Origin: an uncultured Paracoccaceae bacterium
GTDB lineage: Bacteria > Pseudomonadota > Alphaproteobacteria > Rhodobacterales > Rhodobacteraceae
DNA: 64,000 nt
NCBI GenBank assembly: GCA_958439195.1
Contig: OY288151.1
Location: 238,979 to 302,978 of the forward strand
Direction: 5' to 3'
Part shown: piece by piece, positions 8,668-16,962 of the stretch
Numbering within the stretch: position 1 is the stretch's first letter
Layout: every line of letters starts with the position of its first letter
The notes under the pieces: generated by a model
Told to the model about the DNA's origin: nothing
The model's database searches: none
Seen by the model: the letters and a program-made list of their open reading frames with translations, nothing else
Translations under genes and position numbers: made by a program

Positions 8668-9926
8668 CCGCCGCGCTGCCTGCCGTCGCGCCCCCCCGTG
8701 CCGGGCTGGCCGGGTGGAGCCTGTTTGCCGCGCTTATCGCCATGGCGGGGCTGCCCATCTATATTCACGCCCCGAAATTCTATGTCGACAGCTACGGCAC
8801 CAGCCTTGCCGCGCTGGGCGGCGTGTTGGCCCTGCTTCGGTTGATTGACGTGGTGCAAGACCCGCTTCTTGGCTGGCTGGCCGAGGTCGGGCAGGCACAG
8901 CGCGGCGCCTTGGTCGCCATCGCTGCCTGCCTGATGGCCATCGCCATGCTGGGCCTTTTCGCCATTATCCCGCCCGTCGCGCCGCTGCTGTGGTTCGCGC
9001 TGACGTTGACGGTGCTGTTTTCCGCCTTTTCTTTCCTGACCATCGCCTTCTATGCGGAAGGCGTGGCAAAGGCCGCCACATTGGGCGAAAACGGCCATCT
9101 GCGGCTGGCGGGCTGGCGTGAAGGTGGGTCGCTGGCAGGCGTTTGCGTGGCGGCTGTGGCCCCCGTTGCCCTTGCCACGCTGACAGATCAGCCCTTTGCC
9201 GCCTTTGCCGCCCTTTTCACATTGTTGGCCATCGCCGCCGTTCTGGCGATGCGCGGGCAATGGTCGGGCCGTGCGGCACCTATCACCAACCCGCTGGCCA
9301 TCTTTCGCCCTGCGCTGGCCGACAGCCTGACCCGCCGCTTGCTGCTCATTGCGTTGCTGAATGCGGCCCCTGTCGCCGTCACCTCGACGCTGTTCCTGTT
9401 CTTTGTCGAAAGCCGCCTTTTGGCCGCCGGCATGGAAGGGCCGCTTCTGCTGCTGTTCTTTCTGGCCGCCGCCGTTTCCACCCCCGTCTGGTCGCGGGTG
9501 GCACAGCGTTTCGGGGCAAGGCGGGCGCTGCTGTTCGGCATGGTGCTGGCGATTGCCAGCTTTCTTTGGGCCGCCACCCTGGGTGCCGGGGATACGCTGG
9601 CATTCGCGGTGATCTGCGCGGTTTCGGGCGCGGCCCTTGGGGCGGACATGGTCCTGCTGCCCGCGCTTTTCGCCCGCCGTCTGGGCCAGATGGGGCAGGG
9701 TGGTGAAGGCGCGGCCTTTGGCCTTTGGTCCTTTGTGTCGAAACTTTCGCTTGCCCTTGCCGCCGCGACACTGCTGCCCGCGTTGCAAGCCGCCGGATTT
9801 ACGCCCGGTGTCGATAACACATCCTCTGCTCTTGCCGCCTTATCCGTCTTTTACGCGCTGGTTCCCTGCGCGCTCAAGGTGCTGGCCATCGCGCTTCTGG
9901 CCGCTACCAAGGTTTCGGAGGTCTGA
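8664..9926 (+). CDS. GPH/MFS family transporter (sugar:cation symporter-like)
   Basis: 420 residues with about 12 hydrophobic segments (for example 17-37, 45-65, 88-110, 165-185, 245-270, 290-310). RLIDVVQDPLLGWLAEVGQA near residues 53-72 is the D-x-x-x-D-P-x-x-G-x-x-x-D-type motif of the GPH/MFS_2 family. Substrate unknown; the operon context argues for a lipid or oxidised metabolite rather than a sugar. It overlaps DUF1365 by 4 bases and is followed 1 base later by the DUF3833 gene. Confidence 0.85.
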   Translation: MTAALPAVAPPRAGLAGWSLFAALIAMAGLPIYIHAPKFYVDSYGTSLAALGGVLALLRLIDVVQDPLLGWLAEVGQAQRGALVAIAACLMAIAMLGLFAIIPPVAPLLWFALTLTVLFSAFSFLTIAFYAEGVAKAATLGENGHLRLAGWREGGSLAGVCVAAVAPVALATLTDQPFAAFAALFTLLAIAAVLAMRGQWSGRAAPITNPLAIFRPALADSLTRRLLLIALLNAAPVAVTSTLFLFFVESRLLAAGMEGPLLLLFFLAAAVSTPVWSRVAQRFGARRALLFGMVLAIASFLWAATLGAGDTLAFAVICAVSGAALGADMVLLPALFARRLGQMGQGGEGAAFGLWSFVSKLSLALAAATLLPALQAAGFTPGVDNTSSALAALSVFYALVPCALKVLAIALLAATKVSEV

Positions 9927-9927
9927 C

Positions 9928-10488
9928 ATGACACCCTTTTACGCACTCCTCCTCGGCATCGCGCTGACGCTGATCCTGCTGGCCGTCAAATCCCGCTTTA
10001 TCGGGTTTCGCACGCAGCAACCCGCCGATCTGGCGAAAAGTGGCCCCCGCTTTGACTTGCGCACACATCTGGCCGGTCCCATCTTGTGCGAAGGGGTGAT
10101 CTACGGCCCCACCGGCCGCGTCTCTTCGCGCTTTGTGGCCGAGATGGAGGGGGTCTGGGATGGCAATTCCGGCGTGCTGAAGGAACGGTTCCGCTATGAT
10201 TCTGGCCGGGTGCAGGATCGGGAATGGCGGCTGTTCCTGTCCAATGACTGGTCCATCCGGGCCGAGGCGGACGATGTCGTTGGCCCCGGCACTGGCCGGG
10301 CCGAAGGGGCAGGGGTTCAGTTGCGCTATCGGATCAAGCTGGATGAAGAAGCGGGGGGTCACGTGCTGAACGTGACCGACTGGATGTATCTGATGGAAAA
10401 CGGAACCATCATGAACCGCAGCCAGTTCACCAAATTCGGCATCACCGTGGCCGAACTGGTGGCCACCATGCGCCGGATCGAGGCGTAA
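9928..10488 (+). CDS. DUF3833 family protein, membrane-anchored
   Basis: 186 residues. A hydrophobic N-terminus (MTPFYALLLGIALTLILLAV) probably acts as a membrane anchor, followed by a lipocalin-like domain containing LAGPILCEGVIYGPTGRVSS, RFRYDSGRVQDREWRL and LNVTDWMYLMENGTIMNRSQ, the conserved blocks of DUF3833. Most members are lipoproteins; here no lipobox Cys is seen. Function unknown; family members often accompany cyclopropane fatty-acid synthase and DUF1365. The ATG lies 1 base after the transporter stop, with GGAGG at 9917-9921 as ribosome site. Confidence 0.85.
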   Translation: MTPFYALLLGIALTLILLAVKSRFIGFRTQQPADLAKSGPRFDLRTHLAGPILCEGVIYGPTGRVSSRFVAEMEGVWDGNSGVLKERFRYDSGRVQDREWRLFLSNDWSIRAEADDVVGPGTGRAEGAGVQLRYRIKLDEEAGGHVLNVTDWMYLMENGTIMNRSQFTKFGITVAELVATMRRIEA

Positions 10489-10512
10489 GGCGCAGGCCCA
10501 AGGGAGTTGGAG

Positions 10513-11250
10513 ATGAGAGAGTTTCGCGGCAAACGCTATTGGCTGGTCGGCGCATCCGAAGGGCTGGGTCTTGCCCTTGCACAGCGCCTGTCCAATGCCG
10601 GGGCCGAACTGGTTTTGTCCGCCCGTTCTGGCGACCGTCTGGCCGAGGCGATCGCCCTGCTGCCCGGTCGCGCCACGCCGATTCCGGTTGACGTGGCATC
10701 GACCGAGTCGGTCCGCAAGGCGGCAGAGCAGATCGGGCAGGTGGATGGCGTGGTATTTCTGGCTGGCGTCTATTGGCCCACCAAGGCGCAAGAGTGGGAT
10801 GCCGACGCGGTGGAAACCATGTGCAACGTCAACCTGACCGGTTGCGCGCGGGTGATCGGGGCCGTGATGCCGCAGATGGTGGCGCGCGGCAGCGGCCATA
10901 TCGTGATCACCGGGTCGCTTTCGGGTTTTCGTGGCCTGCCGGGGGCCATCGGTTACTGCGCGTCAAAGGCGGGGGTGATGTCACTGGCGGAATCGATGTA
11001 TTGCGATTTGCGCGGAACAGGGATCGACGTGCAGCTGTGCAATCCCGGCTTTATCAAGACGCGGCTGACCGACAAGAACGATTTCAAGATGCCCCAGATC
11101 ATGGAACCCGGTCAGGCCGCGCAGGTGATGTTTGAACACATGACCACCGATCATTTTTCAAACAGCTTTCCGGTGCCTTTCGCCTGGGTTTTCCGGCTGT
11201 CGCAGTTCCTGCCCGACTGGGCTTATTACAGGCTCTTTTCGCCGAAATAG
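10513..11250 (+). CDS. Short-chain dehydrogenase/reductase, last gene of the RpoE operon
   Basis: 245 residues, classical SDR size. The cofactor motif reads WLVGASEGLGLALAQRL (G-x-x-x-G-x-G), the catalytic Ser is in ITGSLSGFRGLPG and the Tyr/Lys pair in YCASKAG (YxxxK). ATG 10513 is preferred over the in-frame TTG at 10507 because AGGGAG at 10501-10506 is ideally placed. Substrate unknown; as the fifth gene in the operon it may reduce a lipid-derived carbonyl. Two palindromes downstream end the operon. Confidence 0.9.
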   Translation: MREFRGKRYWLVGASEGLGLALAQRLSNAGAELVLSARSGDRLAEAIALLPGRATPIPVDVASTESVRKAAEQIGQVDGVVFLAGVYWPTKAQEWDADAVETMCNVNLTGCARVIGAVMPQMVARGSGHIVITGSLSGFRGLPGAIGYCASKAGVMSLAESMYCDLRGTGIDVQLCNPGFIKTRLTDKNDFKMPQIMEPGQAAQVMFEHMTTDHFSNSFPVPFAWVFRLSQFLPDWAYYRLFSPK

Positions 11251-11255
11251 GGACC

Positions 11256-11297
11256 AAATTTCTTCGAAGAAATTTGCAAAATCCTTCGAAGGATTTT
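11256..11297. terminator. Tandem TTCGAA-centred palindromes between convergent genes
   Basis: Two perfect 20-bp palindromes, AAATTTCTTCGAAGAAATTT (11256-11275) and AAAATCCTTCGAAGGATTTT (11278-11297), separated by two bases. Each can form a hairpin with A/T-rich feet on both sides, so they can act as bidirectional terminators for the SDR gene and rsmB, which converge here. Confidence 0.75.
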
Positions 11298-11300
11298 GGG

Positions 11301-12554
11301 TCAGGAAACGCGCAGACGCGCCATGAAGAACCCGTCCATGCCCCCCGCCTCGGCCCAGTAATCGGGCCGCAGGCGCAGCCCGCCCTGATCCGTCCACCAC
11401 CCGTCCTCGACCCCCGGCAGGGCGATGCGTTCCACCTGTAGCCCCGGATGCCGATCCATCGCGGCGGCAAGCTGCCCCTCGCCCTCATCCGGCAGCAGTG
11501 AACAGGTGCAGAATACCAGCCGCCCGCCTGGACGCACCATCGTGATTGCCCGGTCCAGCATCTGTGCCTGCAAGGCCACCAGCGCGGGCAGGTCCGATCC
11601 ATCCTTTACAAAGGGCAGGTCCGGGTGGCGGCGGATCGTGCCCGTCGCTGAACAGGGCGCATCCAGCAGCACAGCGTCAAACTGTTCCTCTGGCGTCCAG
11701 ACAAGGGCATCGGCCACCACCACCTTGGCCCGCAAGCCGCAGCGGGCAAGGTTGTCATGCAGCCGCGCCAACCGTGGCCCCGACATGTCCAGCGCCGTCA
11801 CCTCTGCCCCGGCGGCGGCGATTTGCAGCGTCTTTCCCCCCGGCGCGGCGCACAGGTCCAACACCCGCTCACCTGGTTGCGGGGCGAGCAGCCGCACCGC
11901 CAGCGCGGCGGCGGCATCCTGCACCCACCAGCCGCCTTCGTCATACCCGGCCAGGGCAGACACCTGCCCCTTTTCTTCCAGCCTCAGGCTGCCAGTCGGC
12001 AGCAACGTCCCCTCTGGCGCGGCCATCCCGGAACGCAGCGTCAAATCCAGCGGCGGGGGCAGGGCTTGGACCGCCTCCATCGCCGTTACCGCATCGCGGC
12101 CATAGACATGCACCAGCGGTTGCCGCAGCCAGCGTGGCATCCGCTGTGGGGGCAGCCCGGCAAAGGGTGCGTCAGACATCTTGCGCAGCACGGCATTGAC
12201 CAACCCGGCAAAGGGCGCGGTCCGCTTGCCGCGCCGCACCATTTCCACCGCCGCGTTCACCGCGCCATGCGCGGCACCGCCCATAGCGATTTCCACAACC
12301 GCCAACCGCAGCGCATCACGCACCATACGGGGCGGTGCCTTGCGCAGATGCGGTTCCAGCACGCGGTCGGCGGGTTCGACATGCCGCAGCACCGCCAACG
12401 CCAGACGCTGCGCCCGCGCGCGTTCCTGCGGGGGCAGGCCGATCAACGGCCCCTGCGGATCAGCCACCACCTGCGCCATAGACTGGCCTTCGCCCAGCAC
12501 CGCGCCCAGCAGGCCCACCGCCGCCATCCGTGCCGCCAACCCCTCTGCCGCCAT
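11301..12554 (-). CDS. rsmB: 16S rRNA m5C967 methyltransferase RsmB
   Basis: 417 residues from the chosen start. N-terminal NusB-like RNA-binding domain (about 1-130, ending VNAAVEMVRRGKRTAPFAGL) and C-terminal methyltransferase with AdoMet motif VLDLCAAPGGKTLQIAAAGA, the proline-cysteine motif LLDAPCSATGTIRRHPDL and the second catalytic cysteine in LVFCTCSLLPDEGE. Starts at GTG 12581 and ATG 12572 are also open; ATG 12554 has AAGGGTGG just upstream. Transcribed away from the DUF1674 gene across a short divergent gap. Confidence 0.93.
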   Translation of the reverse strand: MAAEGLAARMAAVGLLGAVLGEGQSMAQVVADPQGPLIGLPPQERARAQRLALAVLRHVEPADRVLEPHLRKAPPRMVRDALRLAVVEIAMGGAAHGAVNAAVEMVRRGKRTAPFAGLVNAVLRKMSDAPFAGLPPQRMPRWLRQPLVHVYGRDAVTAMEAVQALPPPLDLTLRSGMAAPEGTLLPTGSLRLEEKGQVSALAGYDEGGWWVQDAAAALAVRLLAPQPGERVLDLCAAPGGKTLQIAAAGAEVTALDMSGPRLARLHDNLARCGLRAKVVVADALVWTPEEQFDAVLLDAPCSATGTIRRHPDLPFVKDGSDLPALVALQAQMLDRAITMVRPGGRLVFCTCSLLPDEGEGQLAAAMDRHPGLQVERIALPGVEDGWWTDQGGLRLRPDYWAEAGGMDGFFMARLRVS

Positions 12555-12619
12555 GCCGCCACCCTTGTTCATCCGCCGCACGGGCGTATATCAATGGCAC
12601 GGCACAAGGAACCCTTTCC

Positions 12620-12802
12620 ATGACGGATGACGTTGCAAACACCAACCTGCCACCAGCCGCCCTGCGCGCATTGGCCGAGGCAGAGGAACGCCGCAAGGCG
12701 GCCAAGGCGCTGAACCTGCCAACCGAACTGGGCGGGCGCGACGGGCCTGAACCGGTCCGTTACGGCGATTGGGAGAAAAAGGGTCTGGCGGTCGATTTCT
12801 GA
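12620..12802 (+). CDS. DUF1674 / SDHAF4-like succinate dehydrogenase assembly protein
   Basis: 60 residues. The C-terminal block GGRDGPEPVRYGDWEKKGLA then VDF is the signature of DUF1674, the bacterial counterpart of mitochondrial SDHAF4/Sdh8, which binds flavinylated SdhA during complex II assembly. The N-terminal half (PPAALRALAEAEERRKAAKA) is a charged helix, as in other members. AGGA at 12607-12610 provides a ribosome site nine bases before the ATG. It is divergent from rsmB and stands alone; no sdh genes are in the window. Confidence 0.9.
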   Translation: MTDDVANTNLPPAALRALAEAEERRKAAKALNLPTELGGRDGPEPVRYGDWEKKGLAVDF

Positions 12803-12912
12803 AATGGCGCTTTGGGCGACCTGCCGGACGCATCACCCGCCGATCGTGCGTATCGCACAACCGACGGCCATACGCACGCCCCACCGTTTCATGAAAACGC
12901 GCAGCTTGCCCC

Positions 12913-13287
12913 TCAGCGCAGCTTGAACGACGCGGAATCCCCCGCGCCCTTATCGACGGTAAAGCGAATCTCTTCGCCACCCTTCGCCTCGACCAACTGG
13001 CAGTTCTGTGGGATCGGATAACCCGACCAGTCCATTTCACGGCAGAAATAGCCATCTTGCCATTCCCATGTGCCGATGATGTCCCATCCAAGGGCGCTGC
13101 CACGGATTTCGCCGTCTTCCTCTACCTTCAGGGAAACGCCGAACATCCCCAGGCGCAACTCCTTGTCTTGCACGGTCTGGACAAAGGCCGATCGGTCGCT
13201 GATGCGCGAAAAACTTTCCGCGGCAGCGGGCAGGGCGGCGGCAACGGCAAGGGCGATGAATACGGCGGGCAGCAGACGATACAACAT
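12913..13287 (-). CDS. Small secreted protein of unknown function
   Basis: 124 residues. I do not recognise a named family. The protein opens with a signal peptide (MLYRLLPAVFIALAVAAALP then AAAE) and has a mature part of about 100 residues with two cysteines (YFCREMDWSGYPIPQNCQLV) that could form a disulfide, and two tryptophans in IIGTWEWQDG. ATG 13287 is preferred to the upstream in-frame ATG 13305 because GGAG (minus strand, 13299-13296) is eight bases before it and the signal peptide then starts cleanly. Monocistronic, between DUF1674 and dapB. Periplasmic location is inferred. Confidence 0.75.
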   Translation of the reverse strand: MLYRLLPAVFIALAVAAALPAAAESFSRISDRSAFVQTVQDKELRLGMFGVSLKVEEDGEIRGSALGWDIIGTWEWQDGYFCREMDWSGYPIPQNCQLVEAKGGEEIRFTVDKGAGDSASFKLR

Positions 13288-13410
13288 GGCGACAGCTCCG
13301 GTCATGATGCAGCAATACGACGCGCGGTGAACATCGGATGACTATCTGATCCTTTGCCATTGTCAAAGTCACGCCCTGTTGAAGATAGGGCACAAAACGT
13401 TACAATTGGG

Positions 13411-14220
13411 TCAAAGTCCCAGCACATCCATCATGTCATACCGACCCGGCTTTTGCCCCTGCCCCCAAAGTGCCGCACGCAGCGCCCCACGGGCAAAGAT
13501 TGCGCGGTCGGTGGCGATGTGGCGCAGGATCACCCGTTCCCCATCGGCGGCAAAGATCACATCATGTTCGCCCACGACATCGCCGCCCCGCACGGCGGCA
13601 AAGCCGATATCGCCCCGCTTGCGCGCCCCGGTCATCCCGTCACGGCCGGAATCCCGCACGGCATCCAGCGTCACGCCGCGCCCTTCGGCCGCCGCCTGAC
13701 CCAGCATCAGCGCGGTGCCGGACGGCGCGTCCACCTTCATCCGGTGATGCGCCTCGACGATTTCCACATCCCAATCCTCATCCAGCGCGGCGGCAATCTT
13801 CTGCGTCAGCCGCACCAAAAGGTTCACCCCCAGGCTCATGTTCCCTGCGCGCACGATCACCGCATGATGGGCAGCGGCGTCGATCTTCGCCAGATGCGCC
13901 GCTTCCATCCCCGTGGTGCCGATCACATGCACGGCGCGCGCCTGCGCGGCCAGCGCGGCGAATTCAACGGTCGCGGCCGGGGCGGTGAAGTCGATCACCG
14001 CCTGCGCGCGGGCAAAGGCCTCTAACGGGTCATTAGTCACGGCCACGCCCAGTGCGGCACCACCCATCGCCTCGCCCACATCGCGCCCCACCCAGTCATG
14101 CCCCGACCGTTCGACACAGCCCACCAGCCGCGCCTTGTCGGATGCCGCGATCATGCGGATCAGCATCTGCCCCATGCGCCCCGACGCACCCGTCACCACG
14201 ATTCCCGGCAAATCGGCCAT
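13411..14220 (-). CDS. dapB: 4-hydroxy-tetrahydrodipicolinate reductase
   Basis: 269 residues, standard length. The N-terminal Rossmann motif is GIVVTGASGRMGQMLIRMI (GxxGxxG), the middle has VIGTTGME, and the catalytic/substrate region reads EIVEAHHRMKVDAPSGTALM (the E-x-H-H-x-x-K-x-D-x-P-S-G-T-A family signature). It reduces the DapA product in lysine/diaminopimelate synthesis in the cytoplasm. Start ATG 14220 follows GGGGGAA; the in-frame GTG at 14235 is less likely. Divergent from rbfA. Confidence 0.97.
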   Translation of the reverse strand: MADLPGIVVTGASGRMGQMLIRMIAASDKARLVGCVERSGHDWVGRDVGEAMGGAALGVAVTNDPLEAFARAQAVIDFTAPAATVEFAALAAQARAVHVIGTTGMEAAHLAKIDAAAHHAVIVRAGNMSLGVNLLVRLTQKIAAALDEDWDVEIVEAHHRMKVDAPSGTALMLGQAAAEGRGVTLDAVRDSGRDGMTGARKRGDIGFAAVRGGDVVGEHDVIFAADGERVILRHIATDRAIFARGALRAALWGQGQKPGRYDMMDVLGL

Positions 14221-14316
14221 TTGTTCCCCCACCACTTTGCGCCCGTTTACCGCCTTCGCCCCGCCCGCGAAAGCCTGCCGTTGCGGGCAAGGCGCAAAGG
14301 CCCTATGTGGGGGCGC

Positions 14317-14736
14317 ATGTCGAACAAGCGCCCTTCATCAAACACTGGCCCGAAACAGCGGCAACTCCGCGTCGGCGAACTTATTCGCCGCACGCTGTCA
14401 GACATGCTGAACCGTGCCGAAATTCACGATCCTGATTTGAACCGCATGTCCATCACCATAGGTGAGGTGTCGCTGTCCACCGACCTGAAGGTTGCAACCG
14501 TCTATGTCATGCCGCTGATGGGGACCGTGTCGGTGGATGAGGCGATTGCCGCATTGGCGCGCAACAAATACGCGCTGCGCCGCCGCCTTGGGGCGGAAAT
14601 GACGCTGAAATACGCGCCCGACCTGCGGTTTCGCCCGGATGAGACGTTTGACAGGCTGGATGAAACCCGCCGTCTGTTCGCGGATGAAAAGGTTCAGCGC
14701 GACATTGCCGCCCCGGATGGCGACGAAGCTGAGTAA
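14317..14736 (+). CDS. rbfA: Ribosome-binding factor A
   Basis: 139 residues. The KH-type fold is recognisable from RVGELIRRTLSDMLNRAEIH, TIGEVSLSTDLKVATVYVMP and LRRRLGAEMTLKYAPDLRFR then PDETFD. RbfA assists late 30S subunit maturation near helix 1 of 16S rRNA. The ATG at 14317 is preferred to 14305 because GGGGGCGC sits directly upstream. It diverges from dapB across about 96 bases and converges on uvrC with only four bases between stops. Confidence 0.95.
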   Translation: MSNKRPSSNTGPKQRQLRVGELIRRTLSDMLNRAEIHDPDLNRMSITIGEVSLSTDLKVATVYVMPLMGTVSVDEAIAALARNKYALRRRLGAEMTLKYAPDLRFRPDETFDRLDETRRLFADEKVQRDIAAPDGDEAE

Positions 14737-14740
14737 ATCT

Positions 14741-16639
14741 CTACCGATCGTGGAAATAATCGTGGATCGCCTGCGCCATCGCCGCGCTGATCCCATCCAC
14801 CGCCATCAGGTCTGATACCCCCGCCCGCGACACCGCCTTGGCGCTGCCGAAATGCGCCAGCAGCGCGCGCTTGCGCGCGGCCCCCACGCCGGGCACATCA
14901 TCCAGCGGTGTGGCGCTGATCGCCTTGCTGCGTTTCGCACGATGCGCGCCATTGGCCCAGCGATGCGCTTCGTCCCGCAGGCGTTGCACGAAATACAACA
15001 CCGGATCGTTGCGTTGCAGGGCAAAGGGCCGTTCACCGGGGCGGTGGAATTCCTCTTTCCCGGCATCGCGGTCGATCCCCTTGGCCACCCCTATGAAGGG
15101 GATGTCATCCACCCCCAGTTCGGCCATGATCTCACCCACCGCCGATACCTGCCCCGCGCCGCCATCGATCAGCAGCAGGTCGGGCCAGGCGTCGGTCTTG
15201 CGGTCCGGGTCATCCTTCAACAGCCGTTCAAAGCGCCGGGTCAGCACCTCTTTCATCATGCCGAAGTCATCGCCCGCCGCCCCCGCCGCGCCCTTGATGT
15301 TGAACTTGCGATACTGGCCTTTGTTGAACCCGTCCGCCCCGGCCACGACCATGCCGCCCACGGCATCAGACCCCTGAATATGCGCGTTGTCGTAAATCTC
15401 GATCCGGCGGGGCGGTGCGTCCAGATCAAACGCCTCGGCCAATCCGGCCAGCAGCTTGGTCTGTGCCGCCCCTTCCGCCATGCGCCGTGCCAACGATTCC
15501 CGCGCATTCCGCGCCGCGTTTTCCACCAGCTCGGCCTTTTCGCCCCGCTGCGGAACGGCCAATTCCACCTTGCGCCCCGCCCGTTCGGCCAGGGCAGCGG
15601 CCACCAAATCCTCATTCTCCACCGGATGCGACAACAGGATCAGCCGGGGGGGATCCTTGTCGTCATAGAACTGGGTGACGAATGCCTCCAGTATTTCGGC
15701 CTCTTCCGCGCCGGAACCTGTGCGCGGATAGAAATCCCGGTTCCCCCAGCTTTGGTTCGCGCGGATAAAGAACACCTGCACACAGGCCTGCCCGCCCTCC
15801 AGATGCAGGGCGATCACATCGGCCTCGGCCACCCCGCGCGGGTTGATGCCTTGTGCCTGCTGCACCTGCGTCAACGCGCGGATACGGTCACGCAGGGCGG
15901 CGGCGCGTTCAAATTCCATCGCCTCGGACGCCTCGGTCATCTGGGTGGCCAGTTGCGCCTGCACTTCGGTCGTCTTGCCCTCCAGAAACCGTTCGGCATC
16001 CGACACCTGTGCCGCATATTGCTCCGTCGTCACCTTGCCCACGCAGGGCGCGGAACAGCGCCGGATCTGATGCATCAGACAGGCGCGTGTCCGGCTTTCA
16101 AACATCGCATCCGAACAGTTCCGCAGCAAAAACACCTTCTGCAACTGGTTCAAGGTCCGGTTCACTGCGCCCGCACTGGCAAAAGGGCCGAAATAGCTGC
16201 CCTTTTCGGTCTTTTTTCCGCGATGCTTTTTCAACGCGGGAAAGCCGTGTTCCTTGCCGATCAGGATATTGGGAAAGCTCTTGTCGTCGCGCAGCAGCAC
16301 ATTGTAGCGCGGCTTCAACTGCTTGATCAGGTTCTGCTCCAGCAGCAGCGCCTCGGTTTCCGTGCGCGTCGTCAGGAACATCATCGACGCGGTTTCCGAA
16401 ATCATCCGCGCGATCCGGCCCGAATGCTGGGCCGAGGGGCGGGAATAGTTCGTCACCCGCGCCTTCAGATTTCGCGCCTTGCCGACATACAGCACCTCGG
16501 CCTTGGCGTTCAGCATCCGATACACCCCGGGCGAGGCATCAAGCGTGCGCAAGTAACCATGAATGACATCATGGCCCAAGGGCACCTTCACCCCTGTCTC
16601 TTCGCCACCCTGCGGGTCGTTCTGCACGCCATCCGTCAT
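14741..16639 (-). CDS. uvrC: Excinuclease ABC subunit C
   Basis: 632 residues, normal length. The GIY-YIG nuclease domain is at residues 33-115 (GVYRMLNAKAEVLYVGKARN), the UVR motif near 225-260, the RNase-H-like nuclease after 390 (IEIYDNAHIQGSDAVGGMVV, LLLIDGGAGQVSAVGEIMAE), and two helix-hairpin-helix motifs close the protein (DVPGVGAARKRALLAHFGSA). UvrC makes both incisions during nucleotide excision repair. Its promoter must lie in the 323-base AT-rich gap upstream. Confidence 0.97.
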   Translation of the reverse strand: MTDGVQNDPQGGEETGVKVPLGHDVIHGYLRTLDASPGVYRMLNAKAEVLYVGKARNLKARVTNYSRPSAQHSGRIARMISETASMMFLTTRTETEALLLEQNLIKQLKPRYNVLLRDDKSFPNILIGKEHGFPALKKHRGKKTEKGSYFGPFASAGAVNRTLNQLQKVFLLRNCSDAMFESRTRACLMHQIRRCSAPCVGKVTTEQYAAQVSDAERFLEGKTTEVQAQLATQMTEASEAMEFERAAALRDRIRALTQVQQAQGINPRGVAEADVIALHLEGGQACVQVFFIRANQSWGNRDFYPRTGSGAEEAEILEAFVTQFYDDKDPPRLILLSHPVENEDLVAAALAERAGRKVELAVPQRGEKAELVENAARNARESLARRMAEGAAQTKLLAGLAEAFDLDAPPRRIEIYDNAHIQGSDAVGGMVVAGADGFNKGQYRKFNIKGAAGAAGDDFGMMKEVLTRRFERLLKDDPDRKTDAWPDLLLIDGGAGQVSAVGEIMAELGVDDIPFIGVAKGIDRDAGKEEFHRPGERPFALQRNDPVLYFVQRLRDEAHRWANGAHRAKRSKAISATPLDDVPGVGAARKRALLAHFGSAKAVSRAGVSDLMAVDGISAAMAQAIHDYFHDR

Positions 16640-16962
16640 CTGGTTTACACTTTATCCGAAATGCATCGATTCTGCTCCCTCGCTGCAACGGCAAAAGGCC
16701 GGGGGCAAGGGGAAAGCTGTCCACTCTTTTTGTGGATAACTCTGCGGGAAACTTTTTGGCACCCCTGATTTTCCCTTGTTTTCCGCCCGCTTCTTGGCAT
16801 TGCTTAATTTTTAGGCGGATTTTTAAGTGTTTGAAATCAAAAGAAAGAATTTCATCCACCGGGCAAATCCCTGAAAACCTTAAGGATTTTGTAACGCTTC
16901 GGTGACCGCAACGTCAGAAGTGGACAACTTGGCTAGCCAGGCTGACATCCGGCTTGTCACGG
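16640..16962. other. AT-rich intergenic region with a perfect DnaA box
   Basis: No gene is supported here; the open frame on the minus strand (16569-16859) overlaps uvrC and has no family features. The stretch 16795-16850 is strikingly AT-rich for this genome. TGTGGATAA at 16731-16739 is a perfect DnaA box on the minus strand, and weaker relatives (TTATCCGAA, TTGTCCACT on the minus strand, TCATCCACC) lie around it. It must also contain the uvrC promoter. Confidence 0.5.

Noticed and set aside
8457..9788. 443-codon minus-strand open frame opposite the GPH transporter
   Set aside because: Gln/Arg/Gly-rich shadow translation without motifs; the plus-strand transporter is clear.
14852..16768. 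638-codon plus-strand open frame opposite uvrC
   Set aside because: Antisense of a high-GC gene; the translation is rich in His, Arg and Gln with no domain, as expected for a shadow frame.
16640..16962. Chromosomal replication origin
   Set aside because: Only one perfect DnaA box, no origin-linked genes, and the sampled skew has the same sign on both sides.
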